Source: Verrucomicrobiaceae bacterium (GTDB taxonomy: Bacteria > Verrucomicrobiota > Verrucomicrobiia > Verrucomicrobiales > Verrucomicrobiaceae). Taken from it: a stretch of 21,522 nt of DNA. The position numbers were made by a program, and so were the translations under genes. Where the stretch lies: contig JAGKWZ010000079.1 of the NCBI GenBank assembly GCA_021151605.1, positions 1 to 21,522 on the forward strand, read 5' to 3'. Under the pieces are notes generated by a model that was not told where the DNA came from, ran no database searches, and was given only the letters and a program-made list of their open reading frames with translations. Positions 1 to 7,942 of this stretch are shown here, piece by piece. Each line of letters begins with the position of its first letter. The stretch's first letter is position 1.

Positions 1-1
1 G

Positions 2-2680
2 TTGAGCGTCCTTTTGGAGCCTGCGGTAAAAGGTCAGCGTCTCCAGGATGCCATCATGGCGAGTCTGGACACGACCAGCGCCGAGTCACTCCGCCAGGAG
101 ATCGAGCGTGCGACCATCGGCACTCGGAGACGTGCTCGGCAGCGGCTTGGCGGCCCTCTTTCACGCTGGCGGACAGCGGCTCCGCGCCTGTGGCAGGCAG
201 CTGCGGCGGTGCTGCTCGGAGGCTTAATCGGCAGTCTGGCTTGGCCGGATATGATCAGTCAAACAGGGCTGGAGGAGATCGTGGCTGAGCACAAAGCCAG
301 ATCGCAACCGCGTCTTGAAAGCCCGGTCCTACCTCCCGTGATGCCACCGGAGCCGATGCTGGTGAAAACCGAGCCTGTGACACCGACTCCGGCACCTTTG
401 CCCATGCCTGAGCCGCCAAAAGTTGCGCTGGTGGAAGTGAAGCCAAAGGTTGAGCAAAAAGCTCCAGCCCCTCTGCCGAAGCCAGCGCCTGTCGTTAAGG
501 CACCAAAGCCGGAGAAGCCTGCCATGGCGGAAAGTCGCCTGCCGGAGGTCCGGCTGGCGGCGAAGCCTAGCCCTGATGTTCCGGGAGATGCCGCGATGAC
601 CTTGCAAGGGCGCGTGGACTTTGTCACCCAGGTGCTGCCTCTGCTAAAGCGCACGGACAGTCTGGTCTTTCCCCACAAGCCGGACAAGAGCACTCTCCTG
701 CGCAGTCTGACGCTGCCCCGTGATCACGAAGACGCCATGCCGCCCGAAGGCGAAGGCACGCCGCTGACACCGCAGGAGACGGGTTTGATCCATCGCTGGA
801 TTGAGGAGGGCGCTGACTTCGGTGAGTGGACCTCCGAACGTGCTCGTGAGGTGACGATCTCGACTTCAGCGGAGCCGATCAATACGGCTGATGCCATGGC
901 GACGGCACGTCGCATTGATGCGCTGATCCTCGCTGATCTTGAGAAGCGCGGTGAAAAGCCGCGCGCGACTGCATCGGACCTCACCTTTGTCAGGCGAGTG
1001 CATCTGGACCTCTTGGGACGCATCCCGACGACGGCGGAGACGGAGGCTTTCCTCAAGGACAAGTCGCCCGAGCGTCATGCGCATCTCATTGACAGCCTGC
1101 TGGCCTCGAACGGGCACGTGAGTCACATGTTTAACTACTGGACCGCTTTGCTGCGCGCTCGTGATCAGCTCGACGGCGATGTGAAGGGCTCCTTTTACCT
1201 GGCCTGGATCAAGCAGAGCATCCGAGATAACAAACCCTACGATCAGTGGGCGCGTGAGCTGCTGAGTCCTGAAGGCTACGGCTGGCGGGCCCCTGCCTCC
1301 GGCTATTACCTGCGCGATGGCGCGAACCGTGCGGCGAATATCGAGACCACCGCCAGCCTCTTTCTCGGCCTGCAAATCTCCTGCGCTCAGTGCCATGACC
1401 ACCCTTATGACAAATGGACGCGGAAGGATTACCACCAGTTCATGGCTTGGACTTCCGGCATCCAGATGAGCAGTGGTGAAAGCAAAGTCGGGCAGGTGGA
1501 ATCTGAGGAGATCCGCAAGGCCAAGGAGCGCTACGACAAGATGGCGATGAATCGCATCAATCCCGAGCAACAGGCCAAGTATGAGCAGATCGGCCGTGCG
1601 CTGGAAGCTCTGCAACGCGCAGCAGGTGGCTCCGGCGTGGTGAATGGTGAAGGCCAGCCTGCGAAGCTGCCGGAAGACTATCAATACACGGATGCTAAGC
1701 CGGGCGATCTTTTGCCAGCAGCTGTGCTTTATGGCGAAGCGCCGAAGTCAGGCGCGCGTCCGGCGGACACTCTCGCGGAATGGATCACGGCCTCACAGAA
1801 CACGCGCTTCTCGCTCGCGCTGGCGAACCGGCTTTGGCAGAAACTCTTCGGCCTGCCCTTTGCCGGAGCCCCCGAGCAGGTGCGCGAGATCGCTGACTGC
1901 ACGAATCCAGATTTGGCCCAATACCTGGCCAATGTGGTGAGGGACTCGCGCTATGATCTGCGGCAGATTTTGCGCATCTTTTGCCTGACTCAGGCCTATC
2001 GAAATGAATCCAGCATCCTGCCCAAAGATGCGGAAGAGGTCAGCCGCTATGCCTTTGCCGGACCGGTGCTGCGTCGGCTCAATGCGGAGCAGGTGTGGGA
2101 CTCGATGATGTCTCTGGCGGTCGATGGTTTGGATGAAAAGCTCGACTTCGATCCGCCTGGCGTGAAGGAACTGGAGAAGGCCGTTGCAGCCACCAAAGCC
2201 AGCGAAGTCACCACCGTGGCACGCCAGATGGTGAGCGATGACCAACGCGCGATGGAGGCGGAACAGCGTCGTGCGCGACTGCGCGGAGAGATGGCGGAGG
2301 AGTTCGCCGGAGGTGGCTTCGAGCGGGCATCCGAGCTGCCGCAGCCGACACCTCCCGGACATTTTCTGCGTCTCTTCGGGCAGGGGAATCGTGACTTCAT
2401 CGACGACAACTGGACCGCGACGACAGTGCCGCAGGCCCTGCTGATGCTGAACAGCGACTTCTTCGATCATGTCGCCCGTTCGGGCAGTCCGCTGAACGTG
2501 AGCATGCGTCGCTCAGGCGGTGCTCGGGAACTCGCTCGCGCGGCCTTCCTAGCGATCCTGACTCGTGAGCCTGACAAAGCGGAGCTGGATGCCTGCATCG
2601 AGATCCTCGGTGAAACACGCAATCCAAAGACGCTCGCCCGCACGCTGCTTTCCACCGCCGAATTTGCCTTTCAAAAGTAA
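2..2680 (+). CDS. DUF1549/DUF1553 protein with membrane anchor and degenerate PSCyt1 domain (5' partial)
   Basis: The frame is open at the window edge, so the true start may lie upstream; the TTG at base 2 is only the first possible start visible. Seen in order: a basic N-terminus, one hydrophobic helix at about residues 63-81, a Pro/Lys/Glu-rich linker at about 100-200, a PSCyt1-like segment from about 205 (starting VDF, with MPPEGEG at 246-252) that has no CxxCH, a DUF1549 region from about 303 that contains CAQCH at 461-465, and a DUF1553 region from about 587 to the end. These families are common in Planctomycetota and Verrucomicrobiota, usually beside DUF1501 genes, and their biochemical role is not established. 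CAQCH could bind haem c if the domain faces the periplasm. The short basic, membrane-anchored N-terminus resembles an anti-sigma/FecR-type anchor, which is only inference. The DUF1501 gene follows after 18 bases, suggesting an operon. Confidence 0.88.
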   Translation: MSVLLEPAVKGQRLQDAIMASLDTTSAESLRQEIERATIGTRRRARQRLGGPLSRWRTAAPRLWQAAAAVLLGGLIGSLAWPDMISQTGLEEIVAEHKARSQPRLESPVLPPVMPPEPMLVKTEPVTPTPAPLPMPEPPKVALVEVKPKVEQKAPAPLPKPAPVVKAPKPEKPAMAESRLPEVRLAAKPSPDVPGDAAMTLQGRVDFVTQVLPLLKRTDSLVFPHKPDKSTLLRSLTLPRDHEDAMPPEGEGTPLTPQETGLIHRWIEEGADFGEWTSERAREVTISTSAEPINTADAMATARRIDALILADLEKRGEKPRATASDLTFVRRVHLDLLGRIPTTAETEAFLKDKSPERHAHLIDSLLASNGHVSHMFNYWTALLRARDQLDGDVKGSFYLAWIKQSIRDNKPYDQWARELLSPEGYGWRAPASGYYLRDGANRAANIETTASLFLGLQISCAQCHDHPYDKWTRKDYHQFMAWTSGIQMSSGESKVGQVESEEIRKAKERYDKMAMNRINPEQQAKYEQIGRALEALQRAAGGSGVVNGEGQPAKLPEDYQYTDAKPGDLLPAAVLYGEAPKSGARPADTLAEWITASQNTRFSLALANRLWQKLFGLPFAGAPEQVREIADCTNPDLAQYLANVVRDSRYDLRQILRIFCLTQAYRNESSILPKDAEEVSRYAFAGPVLRRLNAEQVWDSMMSLAVDGLDEKLDFDPPGVKELEKAVAATKASEVTTVARQMVSDDQRAMEAEQRRARLRGEMAEEFAGGGFERASELPQPTPPGHFLRLFGQGNRDFIDDNWTATTVPQALLMLNSDFFDHVARSGSPLNVSMRRSGGARELARAAFLAILTREPDKAELDACIEILGETRNPKTLARTLLSTAEFAFQK

Positions 2681-2698
2681 TCCCAGCCTCCCCCGATC

Positions 2699-4021
2699 AT
2701 GAAAAATGAACTCCTCCGTCTCGATGAACTCAGCCGCCGCAGCTTTGTGCAGCGTCTGGCTCGCACCTGTCTCGGTGTCAGTCTCGTGCCGTCTTCCGGT
2801 GCTCTGGCTCCGCTGTTTGGCAAAGAGGCCGAAACCGGTTCCGGCAATCTCGAACTGCCCGCCAAGCACGTGATCTACCTCTACATGCGCGGTGGCATGA
2901 GCCACATGGACACCTTTGACACGAAGCCGGATGCACCCGCAGGCTATCAAGGTCCGGTGCGCACGATCAAGACAAAGGCGGATGGGCTCTGCTTCTCCCA
3001 CTATCTGCCAAAGCTGGCCGATCACGCACCGAAGATGGCCGTGATCCGCAGCATGACCCACACGCAGGGCGCTCATGAAGAGGGAACTTACAAGGTGATG
3101 ACTGGCTTTGAAACCTCCGCATCGCTTCGCTACCCAGCGTTAGGCTCATGGGTGGCCCGACAGGTCACGGAAGGCCATTCGACACTGCCGCCCTACATCC
3201 GTCTCGGCGGCCTCGCGGGGCATCCAGGCAGTGGTTTCCTGGATGCACGCTATGCGCCGGTGCCGGTGCTGGACCCCAGCAAAGGTCTGGAACATACGAA
3301 GCTGCAAAACAGCGACTCCATGACCGCGCTGCGCCGTCGCACGAGTCTGGCAGATCGACTGAACCAGGCCTTTCTGAACCGCTACCCTACCGACGACGTG
3401 AAAGCGCATGTGGATGTCTATGCCGATGCCATCAAGCTGATGACGAGCAAGGATCTCGATGCCTTTGATCTGAGTCAGGAGAAGAGCGCGGTGCGAGATG
3501 CCTATGGGAACGACGACTTCGGTCGAGGCGTGCTGCTGGCGCGGCGGCTGATCGAGTGCGGGACCAAGTTCGTCGAGGTCGAACTCGGCGGCTGGGACAC
3601 GCATGGCGACAACTTCACCCAGGTCGAAGGTCTGGCCACGCGGCTCGACAACGCAGTGAGTGCGCTTTTGACCGATCTCGAAGAGTCCGGGCTGCTGAAA
3701 CGCACGCTGGTGGTGCTCACGACCGAGTTTGGCCGCACGCCGAAGATCAATGGCAGTGGGCGCGACCATCATCCCATCGCCTTCTCCAGCTTCATCGCGG
3801 GAGGCAAAGTGCGCGGAGGTCAGGCCTGGGGAAAGACCGATGCCACGGCCACGCGCGTCGAAGAAAACCCCGTGAGCGTGCTCGACTTCCATTCCACCAT
3901 CGGAGCGCTGCTCGGTGTGCGTCAGGATGATCTGGTCTCCGCAGGCTCCGCTGGAAACTTCAATATCCACGGCGGAAATGGAGCTCGACGTGGTAAACCC
4001 ATCACGGCACTGGTAGGCTGA
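2699..4021 (+). CDS. DUF1501 family protein, Tat-exported
   Basis: This is a 440-residue protein with a twin-arginine signal (SRRSF at residues 12-16, then a hydrophobic stretch to about 33), so it is probably exported folded. DUF1501 belongs to the alkaline phosphatase/sulfatase-like fold group. Features typical of the family are visible: a GGMSHMDTFD block around residues 65-74, GGWDTHGDNF near the middle, FGRTPK from residue 344, and GRDHHP shortly after. The Asp and His residues of these blocks could form a metal site, but the substrate is unknown. The length is normal for the family and no frameshift is seen. The ATG start places the RR motif at the usual distance from the N-terminus. 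It lies 18 bases after the DUF1549/DUF1553 gene, its usual partner, and 9 bases before a secreted protein gene, so the three are probably co-transcribed. Confidence 0.92.
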   Translation: MKNELLRLDELSRRSFVQRLARTCLGVSLVPSSGALAPLFGKEAETGSGNLELPAKHVIYLYMRGGMSHMDTFDTKPDAPAGYQGPVRTIKTKADGLCFSHYLPKLADHAPKMAVIRSMTHTQGAHEEGTYKVMTGFETSASLRYPALGSWVARQVTEGHSTLPPYIRLGGLAGHPGSGFLDARYAPVPVLDPSKGLEHTKLQNSDSMTALRRRTSLADRLNQAFLNRYPTDDVKAHVDVYADAIKLMTSKDLDAFDLSQEKSAVRDAYGNDDFGRGVLLARRLIECGTKFVEVELGGWDTHGDNFTQVEGLATRLDNAVSALLTDLEESGLLKRTLVVLTTEFGRTPKINGSGRDHHPIAFSSFIAGGKVRGGQAWGKTDATATRVEENPVSVLDFHSTIGALLGVRQDDLVSAGSAGNFNIHGGNGARRGKPITALVG

Positions 4022-4030
4022 AGCACGACT

Positions 4031-5062
4031 ATGAAGCATTTCCTTCTACTTTTGATTTCGTTCACGGCAGGTCATCTCCTGGCGCAGTTGCCTGACAAGA
4101 CGACTTACTTTGATGAGACAACGATGCGCCACCTCACTCTGGAGAAGGCTGACTTTGGCAATACGAAGGTGACTGTCCGCTTCGCCGGAGATCCTGGAGC
4201 CATGGGCACCTGGGTGGGGAATGGTGTGCGCAAAGACAAGCTGCTGCCCTTTGCCCGCATCGCAGGTGAGGGCGAAGATCGCGGCACTTTCTTCATGGCG
4301 GAAATCAGTGAGTCCAAGGTGGAGATCGCCTACAAAGAAGGCCAGAAGGAGCCGCAGGATGCAGGCATCAACGGCACCTTCAAACGCGCGAGCGAGGCGA
4401 AGCTGCTGCAACTGGCGAAGAAGGAGTTTCAGGCGGCGAATGATCGACTTGTTGGTGCCTTGAAGAATGCCACGAAGACCTGGGCAGCGACGGATCGTGC
4501 GGCATTGAGCCTTTGGAAGGATCAATGGCCTGATCTGCGCCAGAAGTGGCTCGTGGTGACGATGCCGCCCGCTCCTGCCGAAGCCAAAACGGACACTCGT
4601 TTTCCTCCCACCAAGCCCGCCGATCCTACAGCAGAGCACTGGTTCAAGATGGCCCAAGCCACGGCACGCGGTTACTACTTCATCGAAGGAATGCCTGATC
4701 CGAAAACAGGCCTCGGCTGGGATGGCGAATACGATGACCTCGGCGGCGGCCACGCCAGTCTGCGGGTGGGACGCGATGGCAAACTCCGTGTGAGCTTGAG
4801 CTCGGCTCGTGAGGAGGGCCAAGAAGCATCAACCGTGGATGCCACCGCGCAGCCAGAACAAATCAAGACAGGCAAAGGTGGCGAACTGACCGCTGAGTTC
4901 ACCTTCAGCGACGCCGAGGCGACGGTGAAGAACAAGCCCGCGAAATTCAAACTCACCAAGATGGGCCGCTACCTGCGCATCGAAAGCGAGGACGCCAAGC
5001 CCTACGTTGGCAATGGCTGGTTTGATGGAATCTATCGCGGCGCACCCGTGCCACAGGGCTGA
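4031..5062 (+). CDS. Secreted protein of unknown function
   Basis: This is a 343-residue protein with a classical signal peptide (charged MK, a hydrophobic core, then GHLLAQ at about residues 14-19), so it is periplasmic or secreted. I do not recognise the family. The N-terminal half (about 30-120) looks like a small beta-domain with many alternating hydrophobic residues. A helical, Lys/Ala-rich segment follows (about 120-175) and faintly recalls LprI/DUF1311-type helices but has no cysteines. The C-terminal part (about 215-340) has a beta-rich, Gly/Lys-rich pattern. No catalytic motif stands out. It starts 9 bases after the DUF1501 stop, so it is probably the third gene of that operon. The gene is convergent with the membrane protein gene ending at 5132, and a hairpin terminator lies between them. 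Confidence 0.8.
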   Translation: MKHFLLLLISFTAGHLLAQLPDKTTYFDETTMRHLTLEKADFGNTKVTVRFAGDPGAMGTWVGNGVRKDKLLPFARIAGEGEDRGTFFMAEISESKVEIAYKEGQKEPQDAGINGTFKRASEAKLLQLAKKEFQAANDRLVGALKNATKTWAATDRAALSLWKDQWPDLRQKWLVVTMPPAPAEAKTDTRFPPTKPADPTAEHWFKMAQATARGYYFIEGMPDPKTGLGWDGEYDDLGGGHASLRVGRDGKLRVSLSSAREEGQEASTVDATAQPEQIKTGKGGELTAEFTFSDAEATVKNKPAKFKLTKMGRYLRIESEDAKPYVGNGWFDGIYRGAPVPQG

Positions 5063-5071
5063 GTCATCAAG

Positions 5072-5106
5072 AAAAAGGCACCGCCTGAAGGATCAAGCGG
5101 TGCCTT
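5072..5106 (-). terminator. Rho-independent terminator between convergent genes
   Basis: A perfect 10-bp inverted repeat (AAGGCACCGC at 5075-5084 and GCGGTGCCTT at 5097-5106) encloses a 12-base loop. Read on the minus strand the stem is followed by a T-run (the A-run at 5072-5076 on the plus strand), so it is a good terminator for the membrane protein gene that ends 26 bases away at 5132. On the plus strand there is no T-run after the stem, so termination of the 4031-5062 gene there would be less efficient. Confidence 0.8.
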
Positions 5107-5131
5107 GGTGAATCGAGAGATGGTTTTGAAC

Positions 5132-5677
5132 TTAGTGCTTGGCACCCGCCTTGGCCGCAGGAGCTGAGCCCGTGTTTGACGGAGCGTATTTTGCCACGAG
5201 GAAGGCTCCAAAAACAGCGAGCACGCAGCCAGCAATGAAGGGCATTGGGATGGACTTCAGGCCGCCTTCAGGAGGGTGGATGATCATGGCGGTGATCGTA
5301 TTCACCACTGGGGCACCGGCGAAGACGATGGGCATGACCGCCGCTGCAGCCGCACCTTTGTAGATCGGAGCCGCTGCGCCAAGGGCGAGCACGAGTGTCA
5401 AAGCACCTAGCGCACCTGCGATGCCCGCCACGAGGCTCCATGAAATGCCGGTTGGGGTGAAGCTCCAGTCGCTGCCGCGAATCTTCAAGACGAGCGCTGC
5501 GATGACTCCGATGAGAGCATAAGCGACGCAGACAAATAGGAAGGCTTTCAGCCCGGCATGCTGCATTTCAGGTCCGGGAGGATTCACGCCTGGCATGTAG
5601 CCGCGGGCCTTGTGGAGGATGACGCCATAGACGCCCCAGGAGAGCACGGTGAGGAGGGCAAAGGTAAGCCAGGTCAT
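5132..5677 (-). CDS. Small multi-pass membrane protein, DMT/EamA-like
   Basis: This protein is about 181 residues long with five predicted hydrophobic helices and a Lys/Ala-rich C-terminal tail ending KAGAKH. The hydrophobic pattern and the Gly/Ala-rich helices resemble half of a drug/metabolite transporter (EamA-type) permease, so a transport role is possible, but no substrate can be inferred. I chose the ATG at 5677 because the first helix begins two residues later. An alternative GTG at 5704 would add a Pro/Lys-rich nine-residue tail, and neither start has a convincing Shine-Dalgarno site. The gene lies about 95 bases after the CorC-like gene on the same strand and ends at a strong terminator, so it may be the last gene of that transcription unit or have its own promoter in the gap. 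Confidence 0.7.
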   Translation of the reverse strand: MTWLTFALLTVLSWGVYGVILHKARGYMPGVNPPGPEMQHAGLKAFLFVCVAYALIGVIAALVLKIRGSDWSFTPTGISWSLVAGIAGALGALTLVLALGAAAPIYKGAAAAAVMPIVFAGAPVVNTITAMIIHPPEGGLKSIPMPFIAGCVLAVFGAFLVAKYAPSNTGSAPAAKAGAKH

Positions 5678-5773
5678 GTTGGATTTTTTGGGTGGGGGAT
5701 TCACGAGAGTGATGAAACGTTTGGGAAGCCTGAATGATGCTGAAAACCCGGTGCGGCAAAGATTTTTGTTCGA

Positions 5774-7159
5774 TCACTCGGCATCTTTGGCGTCTTGCTG
5801 CTCCTGCGGCGTCAGGCGGCGGAAGCGGAGCTGCTGCACGCGGCGGGCGTCGGCTTTGATCGTGGTGACTTCGTAGTCCTCGATCTGGACTTTTTCGCCT
5901 GCTTTTGGCAAATGCCCGAGCAGATGGGTGACGTAGCCGCCGATGGTGGTGACGTCGTCGCTTTCGACTTCAAGGTTGGCGTGCTCGGCGAGTTCGTAGA
6001 GATTCAGCGTGCCATCGACATCGAAGGTGTCTTCGTTGATGCGGCGGAACTCGCTGACTTCGTGGTCAAACTCGTCCTGGATGTCTCCAACGATCTCTTC
6101 CAGCACGTTGTCGAGCGTGACGATGCCGACCGCGCCGCCGTACTCATCCACAGCGAGGGCTACGTGCGCATGCTTATCGAGGAAGAAGCGCAGCAGTTTA
6201 TCGATGGGCATGAGTTCCGGCACCATCGGCAGCTCGCGTTTGATCTTCCGAAGGTCAGCTTGTGGCAGGCCCACGAGACCGAGCAGGTCTTTGATATGGA
6301 TCATGCCCACACTTTGATCGAGATGGCCTTCCACCAATGGATAGCGGGTGTGCTTGTGCTCGACGGCTCGCTTGAGATTGGTGTCGAAGTCGTCCTCGAC
6401 ATCCAGGGAGATCACGGCGTTGCGCGGTGTCATGACATCGCGCACACAGCGGTCATTCAGGCCGAGGGCATTCAAAAGGATGTCCTTCTCGGTCTCGGTC
6501 ACTTCCTTGGACTTCTGGCTTTCGGCCACGATGTGGCGGAGTTCCTCTTCACTATGGGCGATCTCATGCTCGGAGACGCCGTCGATTCGGAAGAGATACT
6601 TGAGCACGAAGTTGGTGCTGCCATTGAGGATGAAGATGGCGGGCTTCAGCACCATGTAGAAGATGTGCAGAGGCCGCGCGATGAGGAGCGTGGTCTTCAT
6701 CGACTTTCGGATGGCGAAGACCTTCGGTGTCTGCTCGCCGAGCACGACATGCAGGAAGGTGACGATCGCATAAGCGATGACGACGGAGACGCCATGGACC
6801 ACAGCGTCGCTGGTGATGCCAGCTTTGAATAGGAGTGGCTGAATGACCGCCGCTACGTAGGGCTCACCAAAGATACCCAGAGCGATACTCGTCAGTGTGA
6901 TGCCGAGCTGGCCTGCGGAGAGATAGGCGTCGAGGTTTCGGGTGACTTCGCGGGCAAACTTTGCGCCTTTGACGCCGTCTTCCTGAGCTGCTTGGAGCTG
7001 GCTGTCACGCACTTTGACGATGGCAAACTCAGCCGCGACGAAGAAGGCATTCAGCAAGACGATGACAAAAACGATGAACCCATGCCATCCCAGCTCGCTG
7101 GCGGTAAAATGCCACTCACGGACGAGGTCGTCAGAGACGTTGGCGAAGAAGATGAACAT
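5774..7159 (-). CDS. HlyC/CorC-family membrane protein with CNNM, paired CBS and transporter-associated domains
   Basis: This 461-residue protein has the full layout of the family. A DUF21/CNNM membrane domain spans about residues 20-200 and includes NAFFVAAEFAIVKVR at 37-51 and VLGEQTPKVFAIR at 139-151. Two CBS repeats follow at about 242-360, starting RDVMTPRNAV and including DEYGGAVGIVTLDNVLEEIVG. A C-terminal CorC_HlyC domain lies at about 375-455. Family members are linked to Mg2+/Co2+ efflux or metal homeostasis; the name hemolysin is historical. The length matches the family and no disruption is seen. The ATG start lies 27 bases after the stop of the FmdB-like gene, which suggests co-transcription with it. 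Confidence 0.94.
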   Translation of the reverse strand: MFIFFANVSDDLVREWHFTASELGWHGFIVFVIVLLNAFFVAAEFAIVKVRDSQLQAAQEDGVKGAKFAREVTRNLDAYLSAGQLGITLTSIALGIFGEPYVAAVIQPLLFKAGITSDAVVHGVSVVIAYAIVTFLHVVLGEQTPKVFAIRKSMKTTLLIARPLHIFYMVLKPAIFILNGSTNFVLKYLFRIDGVSEHEIAHSEEELRHIVAESQKSKEVTETEKDILLNALGLNDRCVRDVMTPRNAVISLDVEDDFDTNLKRAVEHKHTRYPLVEGHLDQSVGMIHIKDLLGLVGLPQADLRKIKRELPMVPELMPIDKLLRFFLDKHAHVALAVDEYGGAVGIVTLDNVLEEIVGDIQDEFDHEVSEFRRINEDTFDVDGTLNLYELAEHANLEVESDDVTTIGGYVTHLLGHLPKAGEKVQIEDYEVTTIKADARRVQQLRFRRLTPQEQQDAKDAE

Positions 7160-7186
7160 GTGATGGGAGGAAAGAGTGGGCTCAAT

Positions 7187-7438
7187 TTAGAGCTTCTCGT
7201 AATTACCATCGCATCGCTTTTCAAGGATGGTAAAACCCGCCTTTTTGGCGTCTGAGACGGAGAGCGGCTTGGTGACTTTTGGCACGCTGAAGCTGGAGAT
7301 GAGCTTCTTCACCGGCTTCTTACAAAGAGGACAATGCGTAAGCGGCTCACGATCCATCGGACGTCGCAGATCAAAACCACGACGGCAACGAAGACAGCCC
7401 TCGTCGGGGTTTTCGGCGATGTAGGAATAGATGGGCAT
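7187..7438 (-). CDS. FmdB-family zinc ribbon protein
   Basis: This 83-residue protein begins MPIYSY, typical of FmdB/putative regulatory protein zinc ribbons. Two CxxC knuckles are present (C15/C18 and C36/C39), predicted to bind one zinc ion. The C-terminal part is Lys-rich and contains KKLISSFS. FmdB was named after a regulator near formamidase genes, but the general function of the family is unsettled, so the link to regulation is weak. It sits between rpsN and the CorC-like gene on the same strand, 27 bases before the latter. Confidence 0.85.
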   Translation of the reverse strand: MPIYSYIAENPDEGCLRCRRGFDLRRPMDREPLTHCPLCKKPVKKLISSFSVPKVTKPLSVSDAKKAGFTILEKRCDGNYEKL

Positions 7439-7484
7439 CGAGCCAGGGGGACGGATTTCAGCACCTGATCCTTACAACATCAAA

Positions 7485-7507
7485 GCCCAGGGAGGACATC
7501 CCTGGGC
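7485..7507 (-). terminator. Hairpin between rpsN and the FmdB gene
   Basis: A perfect 9-bp inverted repeat (GCCCAGGGA and TCCCTGGGC) has a 5-base loop and lies 34 bases after the rpsN stop on the minus strand. The sequence after it on that strand has only a short T-rich stretch (TTTGATGTTG), so it could be a partial terminator, an attenuator or an mRNA-stabilising 3' structure. It would reduce or regulate read-through from rpsN into the FmdB gene. Confidence 0.55.
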
Positions 7508-7541
7508 CTAAATTGACGGCGTCTGCGGCGCTGGTCGCGGC

Positions 7542-7811
7542 TTACCAGCTCGATTTGGTGACTCCGGGGATGAGGCCTGCATTGGCCATCTCACGGAAGG
7601 TCAGACGAGACATTTGGAAGCGACGAATATAAGCACGACGGCGGCCGGATACGCGGCAGCGATTCGTCAGTCGGGTGGGACTGGAATCACGTGGAAGCAT
7701 GGAGAGACCGACATAGTCTTTGCTCGCCTTCAACTCAGCACGGAGTTTGGCGTATTTTTCGACAGTTTTTTGTTTGCGCTTTTCGCGCTCGAGCCAGCAG
7801 GTTTTTGCCAT
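7542..7811 (-). CDS. rpsN: 30S ribosomal protein S14, zinc-free (C-) type
   Basis: This 89-residue protein starts MAKTCW and ends GVTKSSW. S14 is a small-subunit protein needed for assembly of the 30S head. The conserved block SPTRLTNRCRVSGRRRAY and the following RRFQMSRLTFREMANAG are diagnostic. The C-terminal part has a single Cys instead of the CxxC-CxxC pairs of the zinc-binding form, so this is the longer C- type. An in-frame upstream ATG at 7865 would add 18 residues unrelated to S14, so I place the start at 7811. The gene stands apart from the other ribosomal protein genes in this window and has a 130-base upstream gap containing two palindromes. Whether the genome has a second S14 cannot be seen here. 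Confidence 0.94.
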   Translation of the reverse strand: MAKTCWLEREKRKQKTVEKYAKLRAELKASKDYVGLSMLPRDSSPTRLTNRCRVSGRRRAYIRRFQMSRLTFREMANAGLIPGVTKSSW

Positions 7812-7841
7812 AGGGGTGGCGAAAGTGGCGGGTCCTTGGAT

Positions 7842-7885
7842 ATTTGCAACGCAAATTTTTGTCATAATGGGTTCTTACGACCCAT
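7842..7885 (-). promoter_or_regulatory. Two palindromes upstream of rpsN
   Basis: Two inverted repeats lie 31 and more bases upstream of the rpsN start. One is ATTTGC-AAC-GCAAAT at 7842-7856. The other is ATGGGT, a 7-base spacer, and ACCCAT at 7867-7885. Either could be an operator or an mRNA leader structure. Because C- type S14 genes are often under Zur control in other bacteria, a metal-responsive operator is a reasonable hypothesis, but the palindrome does not match a Zur box that I can name for this phylum. Confidence 0.35.
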
Positions 7886-7942
7886 CATGGGGGGACTGGA
7901 CTAAGGTGGCGCTCTGGCTTGACGGCTCAGAACCGGTAGGTC

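Noticed and set aside
5795..6832. A 345-residue open frame on the plus strand opposite the CorC-like gene
   Set aside because: It is fully antisense to a gene with clear CNNM/CBS motifs, has an odd His/Asp/Val-rich composition produced by the complementary codons, and shows no recognisable domain.
7812..7865. An 18-residue N-terminal extension of S14
   Set aside because: The family starts at MAKTCW; the extension has no similarity and covers the palindromic leader.
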